A stretch of 64,000 nt of DNA from Tsukamurella ocularis (GTDB lineage: Bacteria > Actinomycetota > Actinomycetes > Mycobacteriales > Mycobacteriaceae), in NCBI RefSeq assembly GCF_024807615.1, contig NZ_JANUCJ010000002.1:1-64000 (forward strand). Reading direction: 5' to 3'. Made by a program: the position numbers and the translations under genes. Numbering within the stretch: the stretch's first letter is position 1; the number at the start of each line of letters is the position of its first letter. The notes below the pieces were generated by a model. That model was not told the origin of the DNA, searched no databases, and worked only from the letters and a program-made list of their open reading frames with translations. Of this stretch, positions 56,138 to 64,000 are shown piece by piece.

Positions 56138-56959
56138 ATGAACCTCAAGGCATCGCGGGCGGCTGTAGCGCTGCTCGCCGCCGGCGCGCTGGTACTCACC
56201 GGTTGCGCGGACAAGAAGACCGACGACACCGGACCTACGACCGGCACCGCCGCAGTGGCGAGCGGCGCCTCTGGCTCGCCGACGGCCGCACCCTCGGTCG
56301 ACGCGAGCGGCTTGCCGACCGTCCAGATCGTGCAGGACGCGGCCCTGGCCACCCGGGAGACCTACTCGGAGCACCTGACGCTCGCCGTCGACAAGGGGAT
56401 CCAGGGCCTGCCCGTCACCAGTGTCACCGGCGATATCATCTCGTTCAAGGACACCAAGCGCGTGGCCGCGCAGGGCGACGCCAACGTCCGCGTTCAGGAC
56501 AACTACGTGCAGACGAAGTTCGTCGTCATCGACGGCGTGATGTACGCCAACCTCGGCGGCGCCAAGTACCAGCCGATGGGCAAGACCGGTGAGAAGGGCG
56601 TCTACGACCCGGCGATCATCCTGGACCTGGAGAAGGGGCTCGCGAAGATCCTCGATTCGGTGCAGAACCCGAAGGTCGACGGCAAGGACACCGCGAACGG
56701 CCTCAAGACCGTCAAGGTCACCGGCACCGTCGCCACGCAGGTCCTCGACCCGCTGCTGCCGCAGATCACCGACATCGCCACCCGTGGCAACGCCGGAACC
56801 GCGCTGCCCATCACCCTGTGGATCGTCTTCGACCCGTCGGCGAACCCGCAGCCCAAGCCGAACGTCACGCGCATGGAGGTCAAGCTGAAGGAGCTGCCCA
56901 TCACGCTGAACCTCACCGAGTTCGGTAAGGACGTGAAGATCACCAAGCCCGCCACGTAA
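56138..56959 (+). CDS. LppX/LprAFG-family lipoprotein
   Basis: A lipobox (LVLTGC, C23) and a Ser/Thr/Ala-rich linker precede an LppX_LprAFG fold. Segments such as GDIISFKDTKRVAAQGDANVRV, VIDGVMYANLGGAKY and LPITLWIVFDPSANPQP fit that family. These proteins hold lipids in a hydrophobic cavity; LprG carries triacylated glycolipids and LppX carries phthiocerol dimycocerosates to the outer membrane. GGGGGGAA is a strong ribosome site. The gene is divergent from the desaturase–polyketide synthase operon. It may carry that system's lipid, but no direct proof is in the sequence. Confidence 0.88.
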   Translation: MNLKASRAAVALLAAGALVLTGCADKKTDDTGPTTGTAAVASGASGSPTAAPSVDASGLPTVQIVQDAALATRETYSEHLTLAVDKGIQGLPVTSVTGDIISFKDTKRVAAQGDANVRVQDNYVQTKFVVIDGVMYANLGGAKYQPMGKTGEKGVYDPAIILDLEKGLAKILDSVQNPKVDGKDTANGLKTVKVTGTVATQVLDPLLPQITDIATRGNAGTALPITLWIVFDPSANPQPKPNVTRMEVKLKELPITLNLTEFGKDVKITKPAT

Positions 56960-56971
56960 CGAGTGCTCCAC

Positions 56972-57005
56972 GAAAGCCGGACCTTCGGGGGGAGGTCCGG
57001 CTTTC
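56972..57005. terminator. Bidirectional hairpin between lipoprotein and B12-transport genes
   Basis: GAAAGCCGGACCT (56972–56984) pairs perfectly with AGGTCCGGCTTTC (56993–57005) around an 8-base loop. Both flanking genes converge on it, and the AAA/TTT ends give a short T-run in each direction. Confidence 0.75.
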
Positions 57006-57010
57006 CGCTG

Positions 57011-58009
57011 TCAGAAGCCCTTCGAGCGCAGGTACGCGCCCAGCGTCTCGACGCTGCCCGGCGTGCGCGGACCCTCGACCCAGCCCGCGTACGGGATCAC
57101 GACGACGTTGCCCTCGCGCACGGCGGTGGTGTTTGCCATCAGCGGCTGCGAGCGCAGCTGCGCGATCTTCGCGTCCGGGGTGTTCTCGGGGCCCACGCCG
57201 TAGTCGACGATCGCGATCACCTCCGGGTCGCGCTGCGCCGCCGCCTCCCAGGACGCGGTCGTCCACGAGTCGTCGAGGTCGGCGAAGACGTTCTCGCCGC
57301 CCGCGTTCTCGATGATCGCCTGCGGCGTGCCGGTCCGGCCGGACGTGAACGGGTCCGGGGAGGCGCTGTCGAACAGGAAGACCCGTGCCTTCTTCCCCGC
57401 CGGCGCGGAGGTCCGGACCCTGTCGATCCGGGCGCGGTACTCGGCGACCAGCTTCTCGGCGCGCTCCGGCACCCCGAACAGGGTCCCGAGATTCGTCAGG
57501 TCCGCGAACAGCGCGTCGAGCGGCGGCATGATGCCTCGCTTTGTGCTCCCGGTCTGGCGGCAGGCCTCGGTGAGCTGGTACGGCACCGCGCCGATCTCGC
57601 GGATCCAGTCCGGCGTCACGCCGGTCGTCTCCTTGAAGCCGTAGTTCCAGCCCGCAAAGACGAAATCGGGCCGCGCCGCCTGGATCGTCTCGCGGGTGAA
57701 GGCGGTGCCCAGGCTGGGGGCGCGGTCGAAGTCCGCCTTCCACGGCGAGGTGTTGTAGTCGACGTGCTTGCCGTCGTAGGTCGTGTACCCGACGATGCGG
57801 TCGGTCAGGCCCAGCGCGAACAGGATCTCCGCGGTTCCGGTGTCGTTGACCACCACCCGGCTGGGCGGGCCCGGCACCGTCAGCGGAGCACCGCAGTTGG
57901 TGACGGTGGCGGGCGCACCCGAGGACGCCGACGGTGCCGCCTCCTCGACAGTCGCACCGCAACCGGCGAGCAGGACGCCCGCGAGCAACACCAGGGGGAG
58001 TCGTTTCAT
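57011..58009 (-). CDS. btuF: B12/metal-chelate ABC transporter binding lipoprotein (BtuF-like)
   Basis: A lipobox (VLLAGC, C17) marks a surface lipoprotein. The mature part is a class III binding protein (FecB/BtuF fold) with SRVVVNDTGTAEILFALGLTDRIVGYTTYDG and the long backbone helix between the lobes. It starts one base after the ATPase stop and is the last gene of the set. The family serves iron siderophores or cobalamin; the cobalamin riboswitch ahead of the operon favours vitamin B12. Confidence 0.85.
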   Translation of the reverse strand: MKRLPLVLLAGVLLAGCGATVEEAAPSASSGAPATVTNCGAPLTVPGPPSRVVVNDTGTAEILFALGLTDRIVGYTTYDGKHVDYNTSPWKADFDRAPSLGTAFTRETIQAARPDFVFAGWNYGFKETTGVTPDWIREIGAVPYQLTEACRQTGSTKRGIMPPLDALFADLTNLGTLFGVPERAEKLVAEYRARIDRVRTSAPAGKKARVFLFDSASPDPFTSGRTGTPQAIIENAGGENVFADLDDSWTTASWEAAAQRDPEVIAIVDYGVGPENTPDAKIAQLRSQPLMANTTAVREGNVVVIPYAGWVEGPRTPGSVETLGAYLRSKGF

Positions 58010-58010
58010 G

Positions 58011-58787
58011 TCAGGTCCCTTCCGTCAGACCACTGTCGAAGATCACCTGGGGCACGCCCAGGCGCGGGTGGGGCAGCACGTGCGCCCCGATGTCGAAGTA
58101 GCGCCGCAGCATTGCGGGCGTGAGGATCTCCTCCGGAGTGCCGGAGCAGGCCAGCGCGCCCTCGGACAGCACGTACAGGCGGTCGCAGTACTGCGCCGCG
58201 AGATTGAGGTCGTGCAGCACCGCGATCACGGTGACGCCCAGGTCCCGGGCGGCGCCGAGCACCGCGAACTGGTGCCGCACGTCGAGGTGGTTGGTGGGCT
58301 CGTCGAGCACCAGCACCCGCGGCTCCTGCGCGAAAGCCCGGGCGATGAGCACACGCTGCGCCTCGCCGCCCGAGAGCGTGCCGAAGTCTCGCCGGGCCAG
58401 GTCCGCGGCGCCGGCGGCGGCGAGCGCACCGTCGACCGCCCGACGGTGCGCGGCGAGCGGGACGCCCCGGCGGCGGTGCGGCAGTCGACCGGTCTCGACG
58501 ATCTCGCGGGCGGTGAAGCCGATGTCGAAGGGAGCGTGCTGCATCACGGCCGCGACCTGCCGCGCGTTCTCCCCGAGGCTGATGGCTGTGACGTCCCGCT
58601 CGTCGACGGTGACGGTGCCCGTCGCCGGTCGCAGCGCCCGGTACGCGCACCGGAGCAGCGTCGACTTGCCGCTGCCGTTGGGGCCGACGACGCCGATGAA
58701 CTCGCCCGTGCCCGCGGTCAGCGAGATATCGTCGACGATCCGCTGTCCGCCCAGTTCGACGGAGACACCGCGGTACTCGACCCGCAT
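58011..58787 (-). CDS. btuD: ABC transporter ATPase for B12 uptake (BtuD-like)
   Basis: Walker A is GPNGSGKST, the signature is LSGGEAQRVLIARA, and Walker B is VLVLDEPTNHLD followed by the LHDLNLAAQYCDR His-loop, all typical of FecE/BtuD. The ATG overlaps the stop of the permease gene (TGATG), and the stop is one base from the binding-protein ATG. The frame is open far upstream inside the permease gene, but the ATG at 58787 opens the canonical N-terminal strand MRVEYRGVSVELGG. Confidence 0.92.
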   Translation of the reverse strand: MRVEYRGVSVELGGQRIVDDISLTAGTGEFIGVVGPNGSGKSTLLRCAYRALRPATGTVTVDERDVTAISLGENARQVAAVMQHAPFDIGFTAREIVETGRLPHRRRGVPLAAHRRAVDGALAAAGAADLARRDFGTLSGGEAQRVLIARAFAQEPRVLVLDEPTNHLDVRHQFAVLGAARDLGVTVIAVLHDLNLAAQYCDRLYVLSEGALACSGTPEEILTPAMLRRYFDIGAHVLPHPRLGVPQVIFDSGLTEGT

Positions 58788-59827
58788 CACGCGCTCCCGA
58801 CTGACCTGCGGCGCATGAGCGAGATGAACACCGGCACGCCGACCGCGGCGGTGATCGCGCCGAGCGGTAGCTCCTGCGGCGGCGCGACAGTGCGGGCCGC
58901 GATGTCGGCGAGCACGAGGAAGACCGCGCCCAACGCGGGCGCGATCACGAGGACCCGGCGGTGGTCGGCGCCCACCAGCAGCCGGGCGACGTGCGGTACC
59001 ACGAGCCCGACGAAGCCGATGGCGCCGCAGACCGAGACGATGATCCCGGTCATCGCTGCGGTGAGAACGAACAGAGCGGACCGGTAGCCGGAGGCCGAGA
59101 GTCCGACGGAGATCGCCACCTCGTCGCCGAGGGCCAGCGCGTTGAGCTTGCGCGCGCCGTACCGCAGCGTCACCAGCCCAAAAGCGACAGTGACTGCGAG
59201 CAGGGCCGTGGTGCGCCACGTCGAGGGGGAGAGGCTGCCGAACAGCCAGAACATGACGGTGCGGGCGGCGTCGCCGCGCGGCGCGAGGAAGACCAGGACC
59301 GTGGTTACCGCCGAGAAGCCGTAGGCGAGGGCGGTCCCGGTGAGGACGAGCCGCAGCGGGGTGAGCCCGCCTCCGCGATAGGCGACGAGGTAGACCAGCG
59401 CGGTCGCGGCGAGCGCGCCGAGAAAGGCCGCGGCGGGCAGCGCGTACAGGCCGAGGGTGCCGAAGACGCCGAACAGGGCCACCGTCGTCGCGCCGACCGA
59501 CGCTCCGGAGGAGATGCCGAGTACGTACGGGTCCGCGAGGGCGTTGCGGACCATCGCCTGCACCGCGACGCCGATCGCGCTCAGCCCCGCACCCACGATC
59601 GCGGCGCTGAGGACCCGCGGGATCCGCGAATCCGCGACGATCCGATAATGCGTGCCGTGCTCGGCGTCGATGGTGCCGCCCGTGAGGAAGGCCCAGACGT
59701 ACCGGGTCGAGTCCTGCCACGGGATGCGCACGGTGCCCAGCAACACGCCCAGCCACATCGCGGCGATCAGCGCGATCAACAGGCAGGCCAACAGCACTGC
59801 CACACGGCGCGACGAGACCACTCGCAC
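58787..59827 (-). CDS. btuC: FecCD-family permease for B12 uptake (BtuC-like)
   Basis: A 346-residue permease with about ten helices. Family stretches are RIPRVLSAAIVGAGLSAIGVAVQAMVRNALADPYVLGISSGAS and GAIGFVGLVVPHVARLLVG, where the ATPase docks. The GTG at 59827 was chosen because GGGGAG lies seven bases before it, within the riboswitch leader. It is the first gene of the permease–ATPase–binding-protein operon. Confidence 0.9.
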   Translation of the reverse strand: MRVVSSRRVAVLLACLLIALIAAMWLGVLLGTVRIPWQDSTRYVWAFLTGGTIDAEHGTHYRIVADSRIPRVLSAAIVGAGLSAIGVAVQAMVRNALADPYVLGISSGASVGATTVALFGVFGTLGLYALPAAAFLGALAATALVYLVAYRGGGLTPLRLVLTGTALAYGFSAVTTVLVFLAPRGDAARTVMFWLFGSLSPSTWRTTALLAVTVAFGLVTLRYGARKLNALALGDEVAISVGLSASGYRSALFVLTAAMTGIIVSVCGAIGFVGLVVPHVARLLVGADHRRVLVIAPALGAVFLVLADIAARTVAPPQELPLGAITAAVGVPVFISLMRRRSVGSA

Positions 59828-59854
59828 TCCGCGACTCCCCTCGGGTCGGTGAGC

Positions 59855-59874
59855 ACCGCCCGGCTCCGGGCGGT
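59855..59874 (-). promoter_or_regulatory. Expression-platform hairpin of the cobalamin riboswitch
   Basis: ACCGCCCGG (plus 59855–59863) pairs with CCGGGCGGT (59866–59874). It lies between the aptamer and the ribosome site of the permease gene, where a B12-dependent switch in pairing would control translation. Confidence 0.5.
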
Positions 59875-59880
59875 CGCGAG

Positions 59881-59995
59881 GGCAGGTATCGGGCTCGCAC
59901 GCATTGCGCGTGTCACCGTTGCGGGGCAGCCCCGGATTCGGACCGGGTTCCCTCTTACGCCGTGAGCTCGCGCTCACGGACCGTCGCTGGGTGGG
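59881..59995 (-). ncRNA. Cobalamin (AdoCbl) riboswitch
   Basis: Read on the minus strand, the core strings of the B12 element occur in order: AGAGGGAACCCGGT, GAATCCGGGGCTG, CCCCGCAACGGT, then GAGCCCGATACCTGCC at the 3' end. A GTGAGC...GCTCAC hairpin forms the 5' side. B12 binding should lower expression of the transporter that follows. The 5' boundary is approximate. Confidence 0.9.
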
Positions 59996-59999
59996 AAGT

Positions 60000-60896
60000 C
60001 TAGGCGGGGGATGCGGACATATCGGCGGCGGGGCGTCCGGCGGGCCAGGCGCGCACCACGGCGAGCAGGCGCTCGCGGATCGGGGTCGCCCGCTCGGCCA
60101 GCCCGATCTGCTGCCGCACGTACTCGCGGCGGCCCTCGGCCGTCTCGATCGCGATGGGCTCGAAGCCGTAGTCCGCGAGGTCGTACGGGCTCGCCCGCAT
60201 GTCCAGCTCTCGCGCGTCCCGGGCCACGTCGAAGGCGTCCGCCACCAGGTCCGACGGGGTGCCGGGCACCAGCTTGAACGCCCACTTGTAGAGGTCCATG
60301 CCGGCGTGCAGGCAGCCGGGCTGCTCGGAGCCGACCTGGGTCTCGCGAGTGAGTTCGACGGCATTCCGGGGCGCCGCGTCGGGGGTGAAGAAGCGGAAGG
60401 CGTCGTAGTGCGTGCACGTCAGCTGCCCCGCGCGGACCACCTCGTCGGTTCCGGCCGGGCCCAGACGAAGCGGCACCGGATGCCGCGCCTGATCGGCCTC
60501 GCGGTAGACCATCGCCCACTCGTGCAGGCCGAAACAGCCGAACACGGGCCGGCGCGCGGCCGTGGCCTCCAGGAGCCGCGCGACGTACTGCGCGGTGCCG
60601 GCGCGCTTGGCCAGCGCCGCCGGGTCCGGCCGGACCCGCGTGCCCTCGACGAGGTAGCCGCGCGCGCCGCTGAACTCGTCCGCCGCGCGCGGGCCGTCGA
60701 GCTCGGTCCCGAGGCCCGGGTGCCAGCGGAGCAGGTGTGCGGGGCGGTGCCCGTAGTAGGTGAACAGGAAGTCCCAGACGGGGTGCTTGTCGCCGCGCGC
60801 GGCCCGGCTGCGGTGCGCGTCGACGAACGGAGTCAGGCGATTACGGTGGGCTTCGGCGCGGGCCACCCACTCCGTGTCGGAGAGGATCACCGTCAT
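60000..60896 (-). CDS. Conserved protein, often annotated 3-methyladenine DNA glycosylase
   Basis: A 298-residue soluble protein with no membrane segment. Conserved-looking blocks are HPVWDFLFTYYGHRPAHLLRWHPGLG, FGCFGLHEWAMVYRE, THYDAFRFFTPDA and QPGCLHAGMDLYKWAFKLVPGTPSDLVADAF. Actinobacterial relatives are commonly labelled 3-methyladenine DNA glycosylase, but no AlkA or Tag catalytic motif can be seen, so the label is weak. The ATG overlaps the stop of the GGDEF gene by four bases, so the two are coupled. Confidence 0.75.
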   Translation of the reverse strand: MTVILSDTEWVARAEAHRNRLTPFVDAHRSRAARGDKHPVWDFLFTYYGHRPAHLLRWHPGLGTELDGPRAADEFSGARGYLVEGTRVRPDPAALAKRAGTAQYVARLLEATAARRPVFGCFGLHEWAMVYREADQARHPVPLRLGPAGTDEVVRAGQLTCTHYDAFRFFTPDAAPRNAVELTRETQVGSEQPGCLHAGMDLYKWAFKLVPGTPSDLVADAFDVARDARELDMRASPYDLADYGFEPIAIETAEGRREYVRQQIGLAERATPIRERLLAVVRAWPAGRPAADMSASPA

Positions 60897-62047
60897 GGGC
60901 GGGGTGTCCCGGGCGGCACTGCGGGGATGTAGTCGTCGCTGCGAGGAGCGGACCGACCGGAGAGGGCCACCCCGTCACCGGTCCGTTTGGCTTGGTACAT
61001 GGCGGAATCGGCGTCGGCGAGGATGCGGTCGAGGAGAGTCGTGCCGAGCCGAGGGCTCTCGTGCACGCTCACGCCGATGCTGGCCGCTACTCGGACGCCG
61101 TCGACCAGGGAGATCTCGGTGATCGCCACTCGGATCCGCTCCGCGAGTGCGAGGCAGTCCGCCGCAGGACGTCCGAGGACCAGCAATGCGAACTCGTCTC
61201 CGCCGAGTCGAGCGACGGTGGCGTCGTATTCGGCGCCGATGGCACGGAGTACTCGCGTCACGCGGATGAGTATGTCGTCGCCGGCGGCGTGGCCGTAGGT
61301 GTCGTTGACAGGTTTGAACCCGTCGAGGTCGATGACGAGGGCGCAGACCTGTTCTGCCGCGGATGCGCGCCGCATCACCCATGCCGCCCACGTAGTCCGG
61401 AGTCCTCGGCGGTTGAGCGCTCCAGTCAGCAGGTCGGTGCCCACTTCCGTGGTGTCCTGCCATGAGATGCAGAGTGAGAACTGCAGGGTCGTCGGCGCCC
61501 CGACGGTGGTGCAGGCCAGCACAGTCGCGGTCAGGGCGGCTGTGACGACGCCGTGCTCACCGCCGATCGCGACGACGACGGTGACGAGTGCGGCGAGGAT
61601 GAGGGCCGCGTTGAGCAGGAACGCCTGTGTGGTCAGCACGAGTGCCGCGAAGGTCGCGATCAAGGCGAAGCTGGCGAGACAGATCGCGGCGGTGAGCGGC
61701 TCGCAGAAGGCGGCGACCGAGTAGATCGCGGCGATCGACGAGGTGACGAACAGCACGGCCTCGCGCCGGCTGAGAGCGCCACCGAATTGCCACCGGATCA
61801 CCCAGTAGAGGGCGGTCACGGCTGCAGCGACGTGTGCTCCGACGAAGGCCGCACTGAGCGGACCGGATGCCAACATTCCCACGAAGATCAGGCAGAGCAG
61901 CAGTGCGCACGCGCTCACCACCGTCCGCACGACGCGCAACAGGGATCGGTTCTCTAGGTAGGTGATCCGCTCATCGTAGGTAGGGCCTCCGCGCCACCAT
62001 TCGGACGCGAGCTGCGCGAGCAACGTCCGGCCGTCGTCTCCTTCCAT
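60893..62047 (-). CDS. Membrane diguanylate cyclase (GGDEF protein)
   Basis: Makes cyclic di-GMP from two GTP. About six membrane helices (residues 40–195) are followed by a GGDEF domain. It starts with DLLTGALNRRGL, has the metal-binding DLDGFKPVNDTYGHAAGD, the signature GGDEF (282–286) intact, and a typical ADSAMYQAKRTG end. The product-inhibition RxxD site five residues before GGDEF is missing. ATG 62047 was preferred over a GTG three bases earlier. The membrane part should sense an unknown signal. Confidence 0.9.
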   Translation of the reverse strand: MEGDDGRTLLAQLASEWWRGGPTYDERITYLENRSLLRVVRTVVSACALLLCLIFVGMLASGPLSAAFVGAHVAAAVTALYWVIRWQFGGALSRREAVLFVTSSIAAIYSVAAFCEPLTAAICLASFALIATFAALVLTTQAFLLNAALILAALVTVVVAIGGEHGVVTAALTATVLACTTVGAPTTLQFSLCISWQDTTEVGTDLLTGALNRRGLRTTWAAWVMRRASAAEQVCALVIDLDGFKPVNDTYGHAAGDDILIRVTRVLRAIGAEYDATVARLGGDEFALLVLGRPAADCLALAERIRVAITEISLVDGVRVAASIGVSVHESPRLGTTLLDRILADADSAMYQAKRTGDGVALSGRSAPRSDDYIPAVPPGTPRP

Positions 62048-62152
62048 CACTGCACCCCCGATCCTTGGAGCGGAGCGTCCGCCGTGTGGTCCATCACTGC
62101 CGCCCTGGTATCGAGATCGGGCGCGTGTCGTCCTCTCGGCGACCAGGAGCGC

Positions 62153-62160
62153 ATTCTATA
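62153..62160 (-). promoter_or_regulatory. -10 element for the GGDEF operon
   Basis: TATAGAAT on the minus strand is a near-consensus -10 about 106 bases before the GGDEF start, in the gap after the CNNM gene. Confidence 0.45.
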
Positions 62161-62202
62161 CCGTCCGGTCGGTCGCGTGGCCGCCACCGGGTGGGTGCGT
62201 GG

Positions 62203-63276
62203 TTACACCCGGTGCGTCCCGTCGCGGACGGTGCCGACGAACTCTTCGACCACGTCCTCCAGGGCGACTATGCCGATCGTCCGGCCGTGGTCGTCGGCGA
62301 CGGCGGCGAGATGCCCGCCGAGGCGGCGCAGGTCACCCGCGGCCTGATCCAGCGACAGGCTGCCGTCGACCACCGGCAGCGGGCGGATGCGGCTCGCGCC
62401 GATCACCGACTCGGGGCCGACGGCGGCGTCCATGATGTCCGGCAGCACGTCCTTGACGTGCAGGTAGCCGGTGAAGGCGCCGGCGCTGCTGCGTACCGGG
62501 TAGCGGGAGTAGCCGGTCTCGGCGACGGCGGACTCGATGTCGCCGAGCGTCGGGCCCCAGGCGCCGCTGGTGCTTTGCACCGCCTGCAGCCCGCGGATCT
62601 CGGTCAGCGGGATCGCCACGTCGGCGACGGTGCGGCGCGAGGTCTGCAGCGCGCGGGTCAGGCGGACCCGCTCCTCGGCGTCGATGAGACCCTCGTCGTG
62701 CGACTCGGCGATGAGCACGCTCAGTTCGCCGGCGGAGACGGTGCTGTCCAGCTCGTCGCGCGGCTCCACCCCACCCGTGCGCAGCACCAGCGTCGCCAGC
62801 CAGTTGTAGACCGCGATCAGCGGCCGCACCAGGCGGACGAACGCGACGTGCGGTGGCACGAGCAGCATCGCCGCGGCCTCGGGGCCGGCGAGCGCGATGT
62901 TCTTCGGCACCATCTCGCCGAGCAGGATGTGCAGCACCACGACCAGGCCCAGGGAGACCGTGAAGGAGATCGGGTGCAGCAGCGCGTCGGGGACGTGTGC
63001 CCAGGCCAGAGGCTTCTCCAGCAGGTGCGCGATGGCAGGCTCGCCGACCTTACCGAGCAGGATCGAGCAGATCGTGATGCCCAGCTGACAGCCCGCCAGC
63101 ATGAGCGAGAGGTTCTCCGAAGCCTTGATCACGGCCTTCGCGCTCGACCGGCCCTGCTCGACGAGGGCCTCGAGCCGGTCGCGCCGGGCCGCGATGAGGG
63201 CGAACTCGGCCGCGACGAAGAAGGCGTTCGCGGCCAGGAGCAGCACGGTCAGGGCGACGCCCAGGAGATCATTCAT
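62203..63276 (-). CDS. CNNM/CorC-type membrane protein with CBS pair (Rv1841c-like)
   Basis: A DUF21 transmembrane domain (residues 1–160; AANAFFVAAEFALIAARRDRLEALVEQG and LLGEMVPKNIALAGPE are the marks) is followed by a Bateman pair of CBS domains. The C-terminal CorC_HlyC domain of the longer relatives is missing. These proteins are linked to Mg and other divalent-cation export, though often still labelled hemolysin. The stop lies inside a possible hairpin. It overlaps the upstream paralogue by eight bases. Confidence 0.88.
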   Translation of the reverse strand: MNDLLGVALTVLLLAANAFFVAAEFALIAARRDRLEALVEQGRSSAKAVIKASENLSLMLAGCQLGITICSILLGKVGEPAIAHLLEKPLAWAHVPDALLHPISFTVSLGLVVVLHILLGEMVPKNIALAGPEAAAMLLVPPHVAFVRLVRPLIAVYNWLATLVLRTGGVEPRDELDSTVSAGELSVLIAESHDEGLIDAEERVRLTRALQTSRRTVADVAIPLTEIRGLQAVQSTSGAWGPTLGDIESAVAETGYSRYPVRSSAGAFTGYLHVKDVLPDIMDAAVGPESVIGASRIRPLPVVDGSLSLDQAAGDLRRLGGHLAAVADDHGRTIGIVALEDVVEEFVGTVRDGTHRV

Positions 63277-64000
63277 GGGTCACCTCCACGAGGTCGACGC
63301 GGCGGCCGTCCATCCTGGCGACGCGGGCCGACCACTGCGGGACCTGCACCTCGTCGTCGACTGACGGGTGGTTCGGCAGCGAGACGCGGTCGCCGGCCGT
63401 GGGAATCCGGCCGAGCAGGAACATCACCAGTCCGCCGAGGGTGTCGTAGTCGCCTTCGGGGGCGCGGTAGCCGGTGTCGCGTTCGAGCTCATCAATGCGG
63501 AGCAGGCCGGCGCAGAGGAAGCCATCGTCGGTGCGCTGCACGTCGACCGGCTCGTTCGCGTCGTGCTCGTCGCGCACGTCGCCCACGATCTCCTCGATGA
63601 GGTCCTCGACCGTGACGATGCCGGCGGAGCCGCCGTACTCGTCGACGACGAGCGCCATCTGCAGGCCGTTGGCGCGCAGCTGCTCCATCAGGGCGTCGCC
63701 GTCGAGCGTCGCGGGCACGACAGGGGCGGTGGTGGCGATCTGCGCGACGGTCACCGTCGCGCGACGGTCCGCCGGCACCGTCAGCGCCTGCTTCACGTGC
63801 ACCAGGCCGATGGTGTCGTCCAGGTCGCCCCGGACCACCGGGAACCGGGAGCGACCGGACTCGATCGACAGCGCCACCAGGTCGGCGACGGTGTCGTCCG
63901 CGTCCAGCGAGTGGATCCGCTGCCGCGGGGTCATGAGTTCCTCCGCGGTGAGCTCGCCGAACTCGAGGCTGCGGCCCACGAGCTCGGCGGTCATCTCGTC
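63269..64000 (-). CDS. CNNM/CorC-type membrane protein, C-terminal part (Rv1842c-like, cut by the window)
   Basis: The visible 240 residues are CBS domains (ELMTPRQRIHSLDADDTVADLVALS and VVDEYGGSAGIVTVEDLIEEIVGDV) and a CorC_HlyC transporter-associated domain ending in RVDLVEVTHE. The frame stays open at the window edge, so the DUF21 membrane part lies outside. The stop overlaps the start of the shorter paralogue, and the pair is the conserved Rv1842c–Rv1841c arrangement. It likely acts in divalent-cation export. Confidence 0.88.
   Translation of the reverse strand, partial: DEMTAELVGRSLEFGELTAEELMTPRQRIHSLDADDTVADLVALSIESGRSRFPVVRGDLDDTIGLVHVKQALTVPADRRATVTVAQIATTAPVVPATLDGDALMEQLRANGLQMALVVDEYGGSAGIVTVEDLIEEIVGDVRDEHDANEPVDVQRTDDGFLCAGLLRIDELERDTGYRAPEGDYDTLGGLVMFLLGRIPTAGDRVSLPNHPSVDDEVQVPQWSARVARMDGRRVDLVEVTHE

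Noticed and set aside
62185-62214. CACCGGGTG...CACCCGGTG hairpin as terminator
   Set aside because: It overlaps the last codons of the CNNM gene and has no T-run, so it was not listed as a feature.

Overview
The window is high-GC actinobacterial DNA. Its gene order follows the Mycobacterium tuberculosis Rv1691–Rv1842 neighbourhood closely: TPR protein, glycerol-3-phosphate phosphatase, tlyA, nadK, recN, steA/steB, pyrG, Nudix, xerD, parA, scpA/scpB, rluB, cmk, der, secA2, pgsA2, gcvH, garA, ftsR, bifunctional nuclease, a second MerR regulator, gcvP, an Rv1836c-like gene, glcB and paired CBS/CNNM genes. With an orphan MCE protein, LpqN- and LppX-type lipoproteins and a two-gene SteA/SteB set, this places the source in the mycolic-acid Mycobacteriales. 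A non-mycobacterial genus such as Tsukamurella or Gordonia is an inference, not proven.

Bases 1–20000 hold the 3' end of a 5S rRNA gene and a dense plus-strand housekeeping block. It covers nucleotide and NAD metabolism, DNA repair, chromosome dimer resolution, ParA/condensin loading and ribosome maturation, and many stop/start codons overlap. Bases 20000–36000 are an accessory zone of short transcription units: an MCE protein, a siderophore reductase behind an IdeR-type iron box, a tyrosine phosphatase, lipoproteins and small hydrolases. Many of these begin a few bases after a -10 hexamer, so their mRNAs are probably leaderless. Inside this zone, a tRNA-Pro(GGG) is followed by a lower-GC island (about 27.1–30.6 kb) with a degenerate copy of the tRNA 3' end and an ApeA-like HEPN protein that may act in phage defence.

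Bases 36000–51250 return to the conserved backbone: secA2–pgsA2, gcvH, garA–ftsR, a nuclease, an McdR-type regulator behind a SoxR-box-like palindrome, and gcvP controlled by a glycine riboswitch. These are followed by an MT0933-like antitoxin, an internally duplicated membrane protein, an Rv1836c homologue lacking its VWA half, a spermidine-synthase-like protein and malate synthase G. Bases 51289–55895 form a compact minus-strand operon encoding a cytochrome-b5/desaturase fusion, a type III polyketide synthase and a cyclic-peptide-type ABC exporter. A divergent LppX-type lipoprotein lies beside it. This is the best candidate for an undescribed biosynthetic system here. The last 7 kb carries a BtuCDF-like vitamin B12 importer downstream of a cobalamin riboswitch, a GGDEF protein overlapping a conserved protein often annotated as a glycosylase, and two CNNM/CBS membrane proteins, the last cut by the window edge.
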